Assembly: GCF_002001205.1 (NCBI RefSeq) | Contig: NZ_MUNZ01000077.1 | Coordinates: 1-64,000 of the forward strand | DNA from: Hydrogenophaga sp. A37 | Lineage (GTDB): Bacteria > Pseudomonadota > Gammaproteobacteria > Burkholderiales > Burkholderiaceae_C | Direction: 5' to 3' | DNA length: 64,000 bases | Shown here: in pieces, positions 51,756 to 60,928 of the stretch | Layout: each line of letters starts with the position of its first letter | Position numbering within the stretch: the first letter of the stretch is position 1 | The notes under the pieces: generated by a model | The model's input: only the letters and a program-made list of their open reading frames with translations | What the model was told of the DNA's origin: nothing | Database searches by the model: none | Made by a program: the position numbers and the translations under genes

Positions 51756-52361
51756 TCAGGTTCGGGGGCGGCTGAGCTGGAAGTCCAGATGGGCCTTCAC
51801 CGTTGGCCATTCGCAGGCCAGGATGCTGTAGACGCAGGTGTCGCGCAGCGTGCCTTGGGCGTCGGGGTGTTTGTTGATCTGGTGCGATCGCAGCACGCCG
51901 TCCAGTTTGGCGCCCAGGCGTTCGATGCCGCGCCGGCTCTGGTGGTTGAAGAAGTGCGTGCGGAACTCCACCGCGATGCAGTCCAGCGCCTCGAAGGCGT
52001 GCGTCAGCAGCAGGCGTTTGCATTCGGTGTTGAGCGGGCTGCGCTGCACGGCGCTGCGGTACCAGGTGGAGCCGATCTCGACCCGGCGGTTGGCGGCGTC
52101 GATGTTCATGTAAGTGGTCATGCCCACCGCTTTGCCGCTCGCATCGAGCACAGCGAAGGGCAACATGCTGCCCGCCCGCTGCAGGCCCAGGCGCCGCTGG
52201 ATCTCGGCGGCCATGCCCTCGGGCGTGGGGATGGCGGTGTACCAGAGATTCCAGAGCTCGCCGTCGCGCACGGCCTCGACCAGATCGTCGTGATGTTCGG
52301 CGTGCAGTGGTACCAGGCGGGTGTGCTGGTCGGTCAGGGTGGTGTCGGTGGTGAAGTGCAT
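51756..52361 (-). CDS. GNAT (RimJ/RimL-type) N-acetyltransferase
   Basis: A 201-residue GNAT protein with the usual acetyl-CoA fold (Val-Gly-Met-Thr-Thr-Tyr-Met near residue 78 and Arg-Arg-Gly-Ile-Glu-Arg-Leu-Gly-Ala near 148). It could acetylate an amine taken up by the neighbouring transporter or be unrelated. A longer frame upstream has no ribosome site and is rejected. Confidence 0.82.
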   Translation of the reverse strand: MHFTTDTTLTDQHTRLVPLHAEHHDDLVEAVRDGELWNLWYTAIPTPEGMAAEIQRRLGLQRAGSMLPFAVLDASGKAVGMTTYMNIDAANRRVEIGSTWYRSAVQRSPLNTECKRLLLTHAFEALDCIAVEFRTHFFNHQSRRGIERLGAKLDGVLRSHQINKHPDAQGTLRDTCVYSILACEWPTVKAHLDFQLSRPRT

Positions 52362-52494
52362 GGGCCGGATTCGGTTGGGGGGCGGGCTGATCGGTCAGTA
52401 AGGGCCTTGGCACTTGGCGGATGCTGGTGTTCGGCAGCATCGAAACGCCCATGTTCCAGCATGGCCAGTGAGGCCCGGCGGACCAGATCCCGGT

Positions 52495-53319
52495 TCACTT
52501 GCGGCGACCGCGCAGCCACTCCAGCGTGAGCATCAACGCGGTCGTGAACAGGATCAGCAGCGTGGCGACGGCGGCGATGGTGGGTGAGATGTTTTCGCGG
52601 ATGCCGGTGAACATCTGGCGCGGCAGCGTGACCTGCTCGGGGCCGGCGAGGAACAGCGTCACGACCACTTCGTCAAACGAGGTGGCGAAGGCGAACAGCG
52701 CGCCCGAAATCACGCCCGGTGCGATGACCGGCAAGGTCACGCGAAAGAAAGTCTCCAGCGGGCTCGCGCCCAGGCTCAGGCTGGCCTTGACCAGGTTCTG
52801 GTTGAAGCTCTGGAGTGTGGCCATCACGGTGGTCACCACGAAGGGCGCGCCGAGTGCGGCGTGCACCAGGATCAGGCCGAGGTAGGAGTCGTTCAGGCCC
52901 CAGCGCGCGAAGTACAGGTAGGTGCTCACGGCGACCACCACGATGGGCACCACCATGGGCGCGATCAGCAGGCCGGTGATGAAGCTCTTGCCGAAGAACT
53001 TGGTGTGGGCCAGGCCCATCGCCGCCAGCGTGCCGAGTGCCGTGGCGAGCAGTGTGGCCAGCGGGGCGACGATGAAGCTGTTCTTCGCGGCGCGCGACCA
53101 GTCGTCGGACGCGAACATCTCGCGGTACCACTTCAGCGACCAGCCTTCGATGGGATAGGCGAGGAACGAGGAGTCGCTGAACGACAGCGGGATGATCACC
53201 ACCACCGGAAGCAGCAGGAAGGCCAGCACGGCCACGCTGCCGAAGCGCAGGGCGAACCAGCCCAGCTTGTCGAGCAGGGTGTAGTAGGCAGGGAAGTCGG
53301 GCAGTTTGAACATCTTCAT
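52495..53319 (-). CDS. Polyamine-type ABC transporter permease (PotC-like)
   Basis: A 274-residue inner-membrane permease with six hydrophobic helices and the EAA-type loop Ala-Ser-Leu-Ser-Leu-Gly-Ala-Ser-Pro-Leu (about 184-193). ATG 53319 overlaps the stop of the partner permease (ATGA). Together with the genes at 53316, 54560 and 55740 it forms a complete importer. Confidence 0.93.
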   Translation of the reverse strand: MKMFKLPDFPAYYTLLDKLGWFALRFGSVAVLAFLLLPVVVIIPLSFSDSSFLAYPIEGWSLKWYREMFASDDWSRAAKNSFIVAPLATLLATALGTLAAMGLAHTKFFGKSFITGLLIAPMVVPIVVVAVSTYLYFARWGLNDSYLGLILVHAALGAPFVVTTVMATLQSFNQNLVKASLSLGASPLETFFRVTLPVIAPGVISGALFAFATSFDEVVVTLFLAGPEQVTLPRQMFTGIRENISPTIAAVATLLILFTTALMLTLEWLRGRRK

Positions 53320-54563
53320 CCCAAGCTCAACTCGGATTTGGAAACCTTGCGGTACACGGCGTAGAGGATCAGCGTCGTGGTCAGCAGCACGCCGCCGAGC
53401 GCGCAGGCCATGCCCCAGTTCACTTCCACGTTGGTGTACTGCGCCACGTAGTAGCTCAGCATCTGGTCGCTCGGGCCGCCGAGCAGGGCGGGCGTCACGT
53501 AGTAGCCGATGCTGGTGATGAAGACCAGCAGGCCGCCCGCGGCCACGCCGGGGTAGGTCTGCGGCAGGTAGACGCGCACGAAAGCGGCAAACGGTGCGCT
53601 GCCCAGCGAGATGGCGGCGCGCAGGTAGTTGGGTGGCACCGACTTCATGACGCTGTACAGCGGCAGGATGGCGAACGGCAGCAGGATGTGGACCATCGCG
53701 ATGATCACGCCCACGCGGTTGAACAGCAGCGGAATCGGCGTGTCGGTGACGCCCAGCCACATGAAGAAACGGTTGACCAGGCCGTTGTTCTGCAACAGCA
53801 CGATCCAGGCGGCGATGCGCACCAGCACCGAGGTCCAGAACGGCAGCAAGACCAGGATCAGCATCACATTGGCCTTGCGCTCGGAGAGCGTGGAGAGCCA
53901 GAAGGCCAGCGGGTAGGCCAGCAGCAGACAGAAGAAAGTGACGACCGCGCTCATCTGGAAGGTGCGGCCGAGGATGTCGCTGAAGGCGGCTTCGCCTTCG
54001 CCCACCTGGACGATGTCACCCTGCGGCGTGCGCTTCAGGTCGACCGCCGTCAGCAGGTAGTCGGGTGTCCAGCGCGAGCTGTTTTTGGCGATGGCCTGCC
54101 AGTAGGGCAGCTCTTCCCAGCGCGCGTCTTGTTCGATCAGCAGGGCTTTGGCCGCGTCGGGGCCGAGGTTCTCGCCTTTGAGCTCTTCGGACTGCAGGGC
54201 CCGGTAGGTGCCCATGACCAGCGAGCGGGCACCGGCCACCTCGCTGTTGAGGCGCCGCGCCAGCACACCGGCTTGCGCGGTTTCTTCAATGGCCGACAGG
54301 TCGGCCAGCACCGCGGCATAAGCCTCGGCGGGGGGCGGGCTGTTGCGATCCCAGTCGCTCAGCGCCTGCCCCGTTCGGGGCAGCACGTCGGCCACTTCGG
54401 GGTTCTCAACCGCCCGCACCAGCAAGGACGCCAGTGGAACCAGAAAAAACACCAGCAGGAATGCCAGCAGGGGCACGGTCAACGCAAACGCGCGCGTCTT
54501 GCGGCGCCGTTCGGCGCGGCCCAGTTGGGCTGCCAGATCAAGGGTTCCACCGGCCATCATCAT
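53316..54563 (-). CDS. Polyamine-type ABC transporter permease (PotB-like) with large periplasmic insert
   Basis: A 415-residue permease. After the first helix (about 27-48) there is a soluble insert of about 150 residues (about 50-205) before the remaining five helices. Standard PotB proteins are about 280-310 residues, so the insert is a family variant seen in this subgroup of amine/opine transporters. The EAA loop is near 320. ATG 54563 overlaps the binding-protein stop (ATGA). Confidence 0.9.
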   Translation of the reverse strand: MMMAGGTLDLAAQLGRAERRRKTRAFALTVPLLAFLLVFFLVPLASLLVRAVENPEVADVLPRTGQALSDWDRNSPPPAEAYAAVLADLSAIEETAQAGVLARRLNSEVAGARSLVMGTYRALQSEELKGENLGPDAAKALLIEQDARWEELPYWQAIAKNSSRWTPDYLLTAVDLKRTPQGDIVQVGEGEAAFSDILGRTFQMSAVVTFFCLLLAYPLAFWLSTLSERKANVMLILVLLPFWTSVLVRIAAWIVLLQNNGLVNRFFMWLGVTDTPIPLLFNRVGVIIAMVHILLPFAILPLYSVMKSVPPNYLRAAISLGSAPFAAFVRVYLPQTYPGVAAGGLLVFITSIGYYVTPALLGGPSDQMLSYYVAQYTNVEVNWGMACALGGVLLTTTLILYAVYRKVSKSELSLG

Positions 54564-55591
54564 TGCGCTGCCCAGGCCGAGAAGCGCTTCTCCAGGGCTT
54601 CACCCTGGTCGGCCCAGAAGCCGATGCCGAACTGCAGCGCGTCCTTGCTGTTGGCGGCGGACGTGGGCAGCAGGCCCAGCACCTTGGCGTCGAGCTTGGC
54701 CAGCGCCTTGTTGTTGGTCGGGCCGTAGCTGATGTTCTTGGCGTACTCGGCCTGCGCATCCGGCGAGCTGGCCATGGCGATGAACTTCAGGGCGGCGTCC
54801 TTGTTGGGCGTGCCCTTGGGCATGACCCAGTAGTCCAGGTCGTAGATGCCACCGGTCCAGGTGATCTTGAGGTTCTTGCCTTCGCGTTGGGCGGCGTCAA
54901 TGCGGCCGTTGTAGGCGGTGGTCATGGCCACGTCGCCGGCGACCAGGAACTGCGGCGGCTGCGCGCCGGCTTCCCACCACTGGATGTTGGGCTTGAGTTC
55001 GGTCAGCTTCTTGAACGCACGCTCGGCGCCGTCCTTGGTGGCCAGCACCTTGTAGACGTCGGCGGTCTTGACACCGTCGGCCATCAGGGCGAATTCGAGG
55101 TTGTAGCGGGCGCCCTTGCGCATGCCGCGCTTGCCGGGGAATTTCTTCACGTCCCAGAAATCGGCCCAGGTGGTGGGCGCGGTCTTGAGCTTGTCGCCGT
55201 CGTAGGCCATCACGGTGGACCACACAAAGGTGCCGACGCCGCATTCGTGCACGGCGGCTTTCTGGAAGTCGGCTTTGTTGCCGACCTTGGCCCAGTCCAT
55301 CTTCTCGAACAGGCCTTCGTCACAGCCGCGGCTCAGGTCCGGGCTCTCGACTTCGACCACGTCCCAGGTGACTTTCTTGGCTTCGACCATGGCCTTGATC
55401 TTGGCCTGTTCGCCGTTGTATTCCACGGCGGTGATCTTGCCGCCACCGGCTTTTTCGTAGGCTTCGAAATAGGCCTTTTTCTGGGCGGCACCGTTGGCGC
55501 CACCGAAGTTGACGACGGTGAGCTGGCTCTGGGCCATCACCGGCAGGGCGACCATCATGGCCGCGGCCAGGAAAACAGGTTTCAGTTTCAT
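54560..55591 (-). CDS. Polyamine/amino-acid ABC substrate-binding protein (paralogue 1)
   Basis: A 343-residue PotD-family periplasmic protein with a signal peptide (about 1-20, ending Pro-Val-Met-Ala-Gln). ATG 55591 has GGAGAT upstream; the 35-codon extension reads into the repeat and is rejected. It is the direct partner of the permeases by overlap. It shares long blocks with the protein at 49392. Confidence 0.92.
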   Translation of the reverse strand: MKLKPVFLAAAMMVALPVMAQSQLTVVNFGGANGAAQKKAYFEAYEKAGGGKITAVEYNGEQAKIKAMVEAKKVTWDVVEVESPDLSRGCDEGLFEKMDWAKVGNKADFQKAAVHECGVGTFVWSTVMAYDGDKLKTAPTTWADFWDVKKFPGKRGMRKGARYNLEFALMADGVKTADVYKVLATKDGAERAFKKLTELKPNIQWWEAGAQPPQFLVAGDVAMTTAYNGRIDAAQREGKNLKITWTGGIYDLDYWVMPKGTPNKDAALKFIAMASSPDAQAEYAKNISYGPTNNKALAKLDAKVLGLLPTSAANSKDALQFGIGFWADQGEALEKRFSAWAAQ

Positions 55592-55639
55592 CGGACTTAT
55601 CTCCAGGGGTTGAGGAACGGGGAACAAGAAATCGGCCAT

Positions 55640-55739
55640 GCACCGGGGTGAGGTCTCCACGGGGGCAGCCGTGGAACCGGCTTCGCCGGGCCACAAGCTG
55701 CGTCCCCCAGGGGGGAAGACACGAAGCGGCGCAGGGGGG
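55640..55739 (-). repeat. Stop-anchored GC-rich repeat, copy 8
   Basis: On the minus strand it starts after the ATPase TGA with CCCCCCTGCGCCGCTTCGTG, then TCTTCCCCCCTGGGGGACGC, and a GGCCCGGCGAAGCCGGTTCC arm. It lies between the ATPase and binding-protein genes of the ABC operon. Confidence 0.75.
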
Positions 55740-56822
55740 TCATTTGTAAATGCGCAGGTGCTCGGATGGGATGTGCAGGTGGACCGTCTGGCCAGCGGCC
55801 ATGTGGCCCAGGTGCTGCAGCGGCACTTTCACACTGAGTTCGGGCTGACCGGGCACCACACAGCGCAGGCGCAGGTGGTCACCGAAATAGATCACGTCCG
55901 TGACGGTGGCGAGCAGCCGGTTGTCGCTGCTGCTTTCAGCGCCGACCAGCGCGATGCGCTCGGGGCGCACGCTGCACTGCACCGTGTCGCCGACCTGGGC
56001 GTGGTTGACGTTGACACCATGCAGGTGCACGCCGTCGGCGAGCTGCACCTCGCAGGTCTCTCCGTGGTTGTGGATCACGCGCGCATCGAGCACCGAGTTG
56101 TCGCCCACGAAGCCCGCAACGAAGCGGTTGGCCGGCGTTTCATACAGGCGGTCCACCACGTCGATCTGCTGGATCACGCCTTCATTGAACACCGCCACAC
56201 GGTCGGACATGGTGAGCGCTTCTGACTGGTCGTGCGTCACGTAGACGAAGGTCACGCCCAGGCGCCGGTGCAGCGCCTTGAGCTCGAGTTGCATGTGCTC
56301 GCGCAATTGCTTGTCGAGCGCACCCAGTGGCTCGTCCATCAGCACCAACTGCGGGTCGAACACCAGGGCGCGGGCCAGGGCCACACGCTGTTGTTGGCCG
56401 CCCGACATCTGCGACGGATAGCGCGCACCCATGTGGCCCATTTGCACCATGTCGAGCGCGCGCTTGACCTTGGTGTCGATGTCGTTCTTGTCGAGCTTGC
56501 GCACGGTGAGCGGGTAGGCGATGTTGTCGGCCACCGTCATGTGCGGGAACAGGGCGTAGTTCTGGAACACCATGCCGAAGTTGCGCTTGTGCGGCGGTGT
56601 GCGTGTGATGGGCACACCGTCCAGGCTGATCTCGCCCGAGGTCGGTGACTCGAAGCCGGCCAGCATCATCAGCGTGGTGGTCTTGCCCGAGCCCGAGGGG
56701 CCGAGCAGCGAGAGGAACTCGCCTTTCTGGATCTCCAGGTTGAGGTCGCGCACCACCAGGGTGTGGCCGTCGTAGGTTTTTTGCACACCGGTGAAGGTGA
56801 CGAGTGCGGTGCTCTGTGTCAT
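55740..56822 (-). CDS. Polyamine-type ABC transporter ATPase (PotA-like)
   Basis: A 360-residue ATP-binding subunit with Walker A GPSGSGKTT (about 41-49), signature SGGQQQRVALARAL, Walker B Val-Leu-Met-Asp-Glu-Pro-Leu-Gly-Ala-Leu-Asp, and a C-terminal TOBE domain (about 280-355). It energises the importer encoded at 52495-55591. Confidence 0.95.
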   Translation of the reverse strand: MTQSTALVTFTGVQKTYDGHTLVVRDLNLEIQKGEFLSLLGPSGSGKTTTLMMLAGFESPTSGEISLDGVPITRTPPHKRNFGMVFQNYALFPHMTVADNIAYPLTVRKLDKNDIDTKVKRALDMVQMGHMGARYPSQMSGGQQQRVALARALVFDPQLVLMDEPLGALDKQLREHMQLELKALHRRLGVTFVYVTHDQSEALTMSDRVAVFNEGVIQQIDVVDRLYETPANRFVAGFVGDNSVLDARVIHNHGETCEVQLADGVHLHGVNVNHAQVGDTVQCSVRPERIALVGAESSSDNRLLATVTDVIYFGDHLRLRCVVPGQPELSVKVPLQHLGHMAAGQTVHLHIPSEHLRIYK

Positions 56823-56861
56823 GAACGCGGGCGGGTCGTGTGTGTGGGACTGAAGGAGGGT

Positions 56862-58049
56862 TCAGGACGTTGCATGCAACCATCGTGCCGGGTGGGCACC
56901 GAGGGCCGGTGGCGACAGCTCGGCCACGGGCCGTTGTCCGTCGAGCACCATGGGGTTCGCAATCATGGGCGGCGTGCCGTCCAATCCGGGTTGTAGCCGC
57001 AAACCGCGCGCAGCGACATGGGGATGTTCCATGACTTGAGCCACATCAAGGATCGGCGAGCAGGGCACACCGGCGCGGTCGAGCAGCTGCACCCAGTCGG
57101 CGGTGTCGCGCTGCAGCGTCCAGCCGGTGAGCAGCGGCACCAGCGTGGCGCGGTGTTCGACGCGCGCCGGGTTGGTCGAGAAGCGTGTGTCTCGCGAGAC
57201 TTCCGGGTGGTCGCAGGCTTCGCAGAAGCGGGCGAACTGGCCGTCGTTGCCCACGGCCAGCACCATGTGGCCGTCGCGCGTGGGAAACACCTGGTAGGGC
57301 ACGATGTTCGGGTGTGCGTTGCCCATGCGGGTGGGCGTCTTGTGGCCGATCAGCTGGTTGCTCGCCTGGTTGGCCAGCATGGCGACCTGCACGTCGAACA
57401 GGGCGGCGTCGATGTGGCGGCCCCGCCCAGTGCGCTCGCGCTCATGCAGCGCGGCGAGGATGGCGGTGGTGGCGTAGACCCCGGTCATCAGGTCGGTCAC
57501 GGCCACGCCGACCTTCTGCGGCTCTTCGCCCAGGTTGCCGGTGATGCTCATCAGGCCCCCCTCGGCCTGGATGGCGAAGTCGTAGCCGGCCTTGTGCGCC
57601 AGCGGGCCGTTTTGCCCATACCCGGTGATCGAGCAGTAGATCAGGCGCGGGTTGATGGCCTGCAGGCTGGTGGCGTCGAGCCCGTATCTGGCGAGCTGGC
57701 CCACCTTGTAGTTTTCGATCAGCACGTCCGCTTCACGCGCCAGTTCGCGCACCTGCTGGATGCCTTCGCCGCTGGCGATGTCGATCGCCACCGAGCGCTT
57801 GCCGCGGTTGGCACAGATGAAATAGGCAGCGACTTTTTGATCGCCTTCACCCCACCACGGTGGACCCCAGCTGCGGGTGTCGTCACCGGCGCCGGGGCGT
57901 TCCACCTTCAGGACTTCGGCGCCGTAGTCGGCCAGCAACTGACCGGCCCAGGGGCCGGCCAATACGCGGGACAGGTCGAGCACGCGCACGCCCGCGAGCG
58001 GGCGGGGCATCGCGCTGCTCGCGCCGTTGGGGGGCTGATCTGAGCTCAT
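56862..58049 (-). CDS. Class III CoA-transferase, succinyl-CoA:glutarate type
   Basis: A 395-residue CaiB/BaiF-family enzyme. Sequence elements Gly-Asp-Asp-Thr-Arg-Ser-Trp-Gly-Pro-Pro, Ile-Tyr-Cys-Ser-Ile-Thr-Gly-Tyr-Gly-Gln and Thr-Asp-Leu-Met-Thr-Gly-Val-Tyr-Ala (with the probable catalytic Asp) resemble the glutarate CoA-transferase group (SUGCT). Coupled (ATGA) to the GabT/DavT-like aminotransferase, it suggests glutarate activation after 5-aminovalerate oxidation. No glutaryl-CoA dehydrogenase is in the window. Confidence 0.85.
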   Translation of the reverse strand: MSSDQPPNGASSAMPRPLAGVRVLDLSRVLAGPWAGQLLADYGAEVLKVERPGAGDDTRSWGPPWWGEGDQKVAAYFICANRGKRSVAIDIASGEGIQQVRELAREADVLIENYKVGQLARYGLDATSLQAINPRLIYCSITGYGQNGPLAHKAGYDFAIQAEGGLMSITGNLGEEPQKVGVAVTDLMTGVYATTAILAALHERERTGRGRHIDAALFDVQVAMLANQASNQLIGHKTPTRMGNAHPNIVPYQVFPTRDGHMVLAVGNDGQFARFCEACDHPEVSRDTRFSTNPARVEHRATLVPLLTGWTLQRDTADWVQLLDRAGVPCSPILDVAQVMEHPHVAARGLRLQPGLDGTPPMIANPMVLDGQRPVAELSPPALGAHPARWLHATS

Positions 58050-59344
58050 GCCGCCAGAGCGGCTTCGAGCGAGGCGGCAATGATCGCCAGACCCTCGTCC
58101 AGCACCGCATCACTCGCAGTCAGCGGCACCAGGATGCGCACCACGTTGCCGTAGGTGCCACAGGTCAGGATGATCAGGCCGCGTTTCGTGGCTTCGGCGG
58201 CGAGGGCCTTGGTCAGATCGGCGTCGGGCTGGTGCACGTCACCGTTCTTGCACAGTTCCATGGCGACCATGGCGCCCAGGCCGCGCACGTCGGCGATGCA
58301 TGGGTGCTTCTTGGCCAGCGTCTGCAGGCTGGCGGTGATGCGCTGGCCCACGTCGCGGCTGCGCTGCAGCAGGTCGTGTTTTTCAAACTCGTCCATCACG
58401 GCCAGGGCCGCGGCGCAGGCCATCGGGCTGCCGGCGTAGGTGCCGCCCAGCCCGCCGGCGGCGGGCGCGTCCATCACCTCGGCGCGGCCGACCACGGCCG
58501 AGATCGGGAAACCACCGGCCATGGACTTGGCCAGGGTGATCAGGTCGGGCGCGACGCCGCTCTGTTCGCAGGCGAACCAGGTGCCGGTGCGGCCGGCGCC
58601 GGTCTGCACCTCGTCGCAGACCAGCAGGATGCCGTGCTGGTCGCACAGCGCGCGCAGGCGCTGCATCAGCTCGGGAGGCGCCACGTTGAAACCACCTTCG
58701 CCCTGCACCGGCTCGATGATGATGGCCGCCACACGGCGGGCTTCGATGTCGTTCTTGAAAATCTGCTCGACCGAGTCGATCGCGTCCTGAACGCTCACAC
58801 CGTGCAGCGCATTGGGGAAGCGGGCGTGGAAGATTTCGCCGGGGAAGGGGCCGAAGCCGGTTTTGTACGGGGCGACCTTGCCTGTCAGGCCCAGCGTCAT
58901 CATGGTGCGGCCGTGGTAGCCGCCGGTGAAGGCGATCACGCCCGCGCGGCCGGTGTGGGCGCGGGCGATCTTGATGGCGTTTTCCACCGCTTCGGCGCCG
59001 GTGGTGAGAAACAGGGTTTTCTTGGCGAAGTCGCCCGGGGCCTTGGCGTTCAGGCGCTCGGCGAGCTCCACATAGGGCTCGTAGGCCAGCACCTGGAAGC
59101 AGGTGTGGGTGTACTGGTCGAGCTGAGCCTTCACGGCCTCGATCACGGCCGGGTTGCGGTGGCCGGTGTTGAGCACGGCGATGCCACCGGCGAAGTCGAT
59201 GTAGCGGCGGCCTTCCACGTCCCAGATCTCGGCGTTGTCGCCCTTGGCGATGAAGATCTGGTGGCTGTGGCCCACGCCGCGCGGGATGGCGGCCTGGCGG
59301 CGGGCCATGAGCAGGGCGTTGGTGGCTTGGGATTCGCGTTGCAT
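58046..59344 (-). CDS. gabT: 4-aminobutyrate / 5-aminovalerate aminotransferase
   Basis: A 432-residue class III PLP aminotransferase (GabT/DavT). PLP Lys273 lies in Thr-Leu-Ala-Lys-Ser-Met-Ala-Gly-Gly, with cofactor motif Cys-Asp-Glu-Val-Gln-Thr-Gly-Ala-Gly-Arg-Thr-Gly. It converts GABA or 5-aminovalerate to the semialdehyde. First gene of the minus-strand cluster, divergent from a MocR-type regulator. Confidence 0.94.
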   Translation of the reverse strand: MQRESQATNALLMARRQAAIPRGVGHSHQIFIAKGDNAEIWDVEGRRYIDFAGGIAVLNTGHRNPAVIEAVKAQLDQYTHTCFQVLAYEPYVELAERLNAKAPGDFAKKTLFLTTGAEAVENAIKIARAHTGRAGVIAFTGGYHGRTMMTLGLTGKVAPYKTGFGPFPGEIFHARFPNALHGVSVQDAIDSVEQIFKNDIEARRVAAIIIEPVQGEGGFNVAPPELMQRLRALCDQHGILLVCDEVQTGAGRTGTWFACEQSGVAPDLITLAKSMAGGFPISAVVGRAEVMDAPAAGGLGGTYAGSPMACAAALAVMDEFEKHDLLQRSRDVGQRITASLQTLAKKHPCIADVRGLGAMVAMELCKNGDVHQPDADLTKALAAEATKRGLIILTCGTYGNVVRILVPLTASDAVLDEGLAIIAASLEAALAA

Positions 59345-59416
59345 GCAGGGGCTCCGATGAGAAAGAAAATTCAGGCTGGGGCGGACTGTAGGGCTCGCAG
59401 GCCACCGCTAACATAT

Positions 59417-59466
59417 ACAGACAGTGCCTGCACAGCGATGCACTGTGCAGCCCCACAGACCTGTAC
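59417..59466. promoter_or_regulatory. Candidate operator between gabT and the MocR/GabR-type gene
   Basis: CTGCACAG-CGATGCA-CTGTGCAG is a perfect 8-bp inverted repeat, flanked by two ACAGAC direct repeats (59417-59422 and 59455-59460), in the 144-bp divergent region. MocR-type regulators typically bind direct or mixed repeats in such regions. Confidence 0.6.
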
Positions 59467-59488
59467 ACATTTACCCTGATAGCGCCCC

Positions 59489-60892
59489 ATGTTCACCCTG
59501 AACCCCAAAAGCACCAGCCCGCTCGTGGTGCAGATCGTCGAGGGGTTTCGCGACCTGATCCAGAGCGGCAACCTGCGCCCCGGTTCCAAGGCGCCCTCCA
59601 TCCGCCACTTCGCCCATGCCCACGGCGTGAGCGTGTACACCGTGGTCGATGCCTACGACCGGCTGGTGGCGCTGGGCTACTTCGTCTCGCGCCCGCACTC
59701 GGGGTTTTTCGTGCGCAAGCGCGAAGGCGTGGCGCCGCAGGCCCCTGGCACGCTGCCCTCGGAAACGGCGAACTACAACTTCGACTCCATGTGGTACCTG
59801 CGCCGGGTGTTCGAAGCCCGCGCGCTGCGCATGAAGCCGGGCTGCGGCTGGCTGCCGGGCAACTGGCTGTTCGAAGAAGGTCTGCGCCGCAGCCTGCGCA
59901 CGCTGGCCGGGGAAAACGTGGACCTCGGCGGCTACGGCGAGCCCAAGGGGTTTTCGCCGCTGCGCCAGCTGGTGCGCGACCTGCTGGCTGAGCAGGAGAT
60001 CGCTGTCAGCGCCGACCAGGTGCTGCTCACGCAAGGCTCCAGCCAGGCGATGGACCTGGTGGCGCGCCGCCTGGTGCGCCCGGGCGATGCGGTGCTGGTG
60101 GACGATCCCGGCTATCCCAATCTGCTGTTTTCGCTGCGCTTCCTGGGCGCCCGGCTGATCGGCGTGCCGCGCACCCCGGCCGGCTACGACCTGGCCGCTC
60201 TCGAAGCCCTGGTGCTGGAGCACAAGCCCAAGGTGTTTTTCACCCAGCCGCGCCTGCAAAGCCCCACCGGCTCGGTGGCCAACCTCGCGCACCTACACCG
60301 CGTGGTGCAGCTGGCCGAGCAGCACCAGTTCACCGTGGTTGAAAACGACATCTACGCCGACCTCGATCCCGAGCCGCGGCCCTCTCTGGCCAGCCTGGAC
60401 CAGCTGCAGCGCGTGGTCTACATCAGCAGTTTTTCCAAGACCATCTCCCCCAACATCCGCGTCGGCTTCATGGCAGCGCCGCCCGACCTGCTGGAAGACT
60501 TTGCCCAGCTCAAGATGATCTCGGGCCTCACCTCATCGGAGTTCAGCGAACGCCTGGCCTATGGTGCGTTGGTGGACGGGCGCTGGCGCAAGCACCTGCG
60601 CAGCCTGCGCGAGCGGCTGGCGCAGGCGCACCAGCGCGTGGCGCAGCAGCTGGAGAACGTGGGTTTTGAGCTGTTCTGCGAGCCCAAGGCGGGCATGTTT
60701 TTGTGGGCACGGCACCCCGACATCCAGAACGCCACCGAGCTGGCCTACAAGGCCGCGGAGCAGGACATCCTGCTCGGCCCCGGCCACCTGTTTGCACCCG
60801 ACCTGCAGCCCAGCCCCTGGTGCCGATTCAATGTGGCGTTCACCGAAGAGCCGCAGGTGCTGGCGTTTTTGAAAGCCCAGTTGCATGGGTGA
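59489..60892 (+). CDS. MocR-family (GabR-like) transcriptional regulator
   Basis: A 467-residue fusion of an N-terminal GntR winged helix (about 10-75, Pro-Gly-Ser-Lys-Ala-Pro-Ser-Ile-Arg-His-Phe) with a fold-type I aminotransferase domain (about 120-465). The PLP-binding lysine is Lys317 in Ser-Ser-Phe-Ser-Lys-Thr. Being divergent from gabT, it probably senses GABA, 5-aminovalerate or PLP and controls the catabolic cluster. PdxR-type regulation of PLP genes is less likely because no pdx gene is near. Confidence 0.92.
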   Translation: MFTLNPKSTSPLVVQIVEGFRDLIQSGNLRPGSKAPSIRHFAHAHGVSVYTVVDAYDRLVALGYFVSRPHSGFFVRKREGVAPQAPGTLPSETANYNFDSMWYLRRVFEARALRMKPGCGWLPGNWLFEEGLRRSLRTLAGENVDLGGYGEPKGFSPLRQLVRDLLAEQEIAVSADQVLLTQGSSQAMDLVARRLVRPGDAVLVDDPGYPNLLFSLRFLGARLIGVPRTPAGYDLAALEALVLEHKPKVFFTQPRLQSPTGSVANLAHLHRVVQLAEQHQFTVVENDIYADLDPEPRPSLASLDQLQRVVYISSFSKTISPNIRVGFMAAPPDLLEDFAQLKMISGLTSSEFSERLAYGALVDGRWRKHLRSLRERLAQAHQRVAQQLENVGFELFCEPKAGMFLWARHPDIQNATELAYKAAEQDILLGPGHLFAPDLQPSPWCRFNVAFTEEPQVLAFLKAQLHG

Positions 60893-60928
60893 GTGATGGT
60901 GGGGTGTCCGGCCGCACCCGATCTGGAC

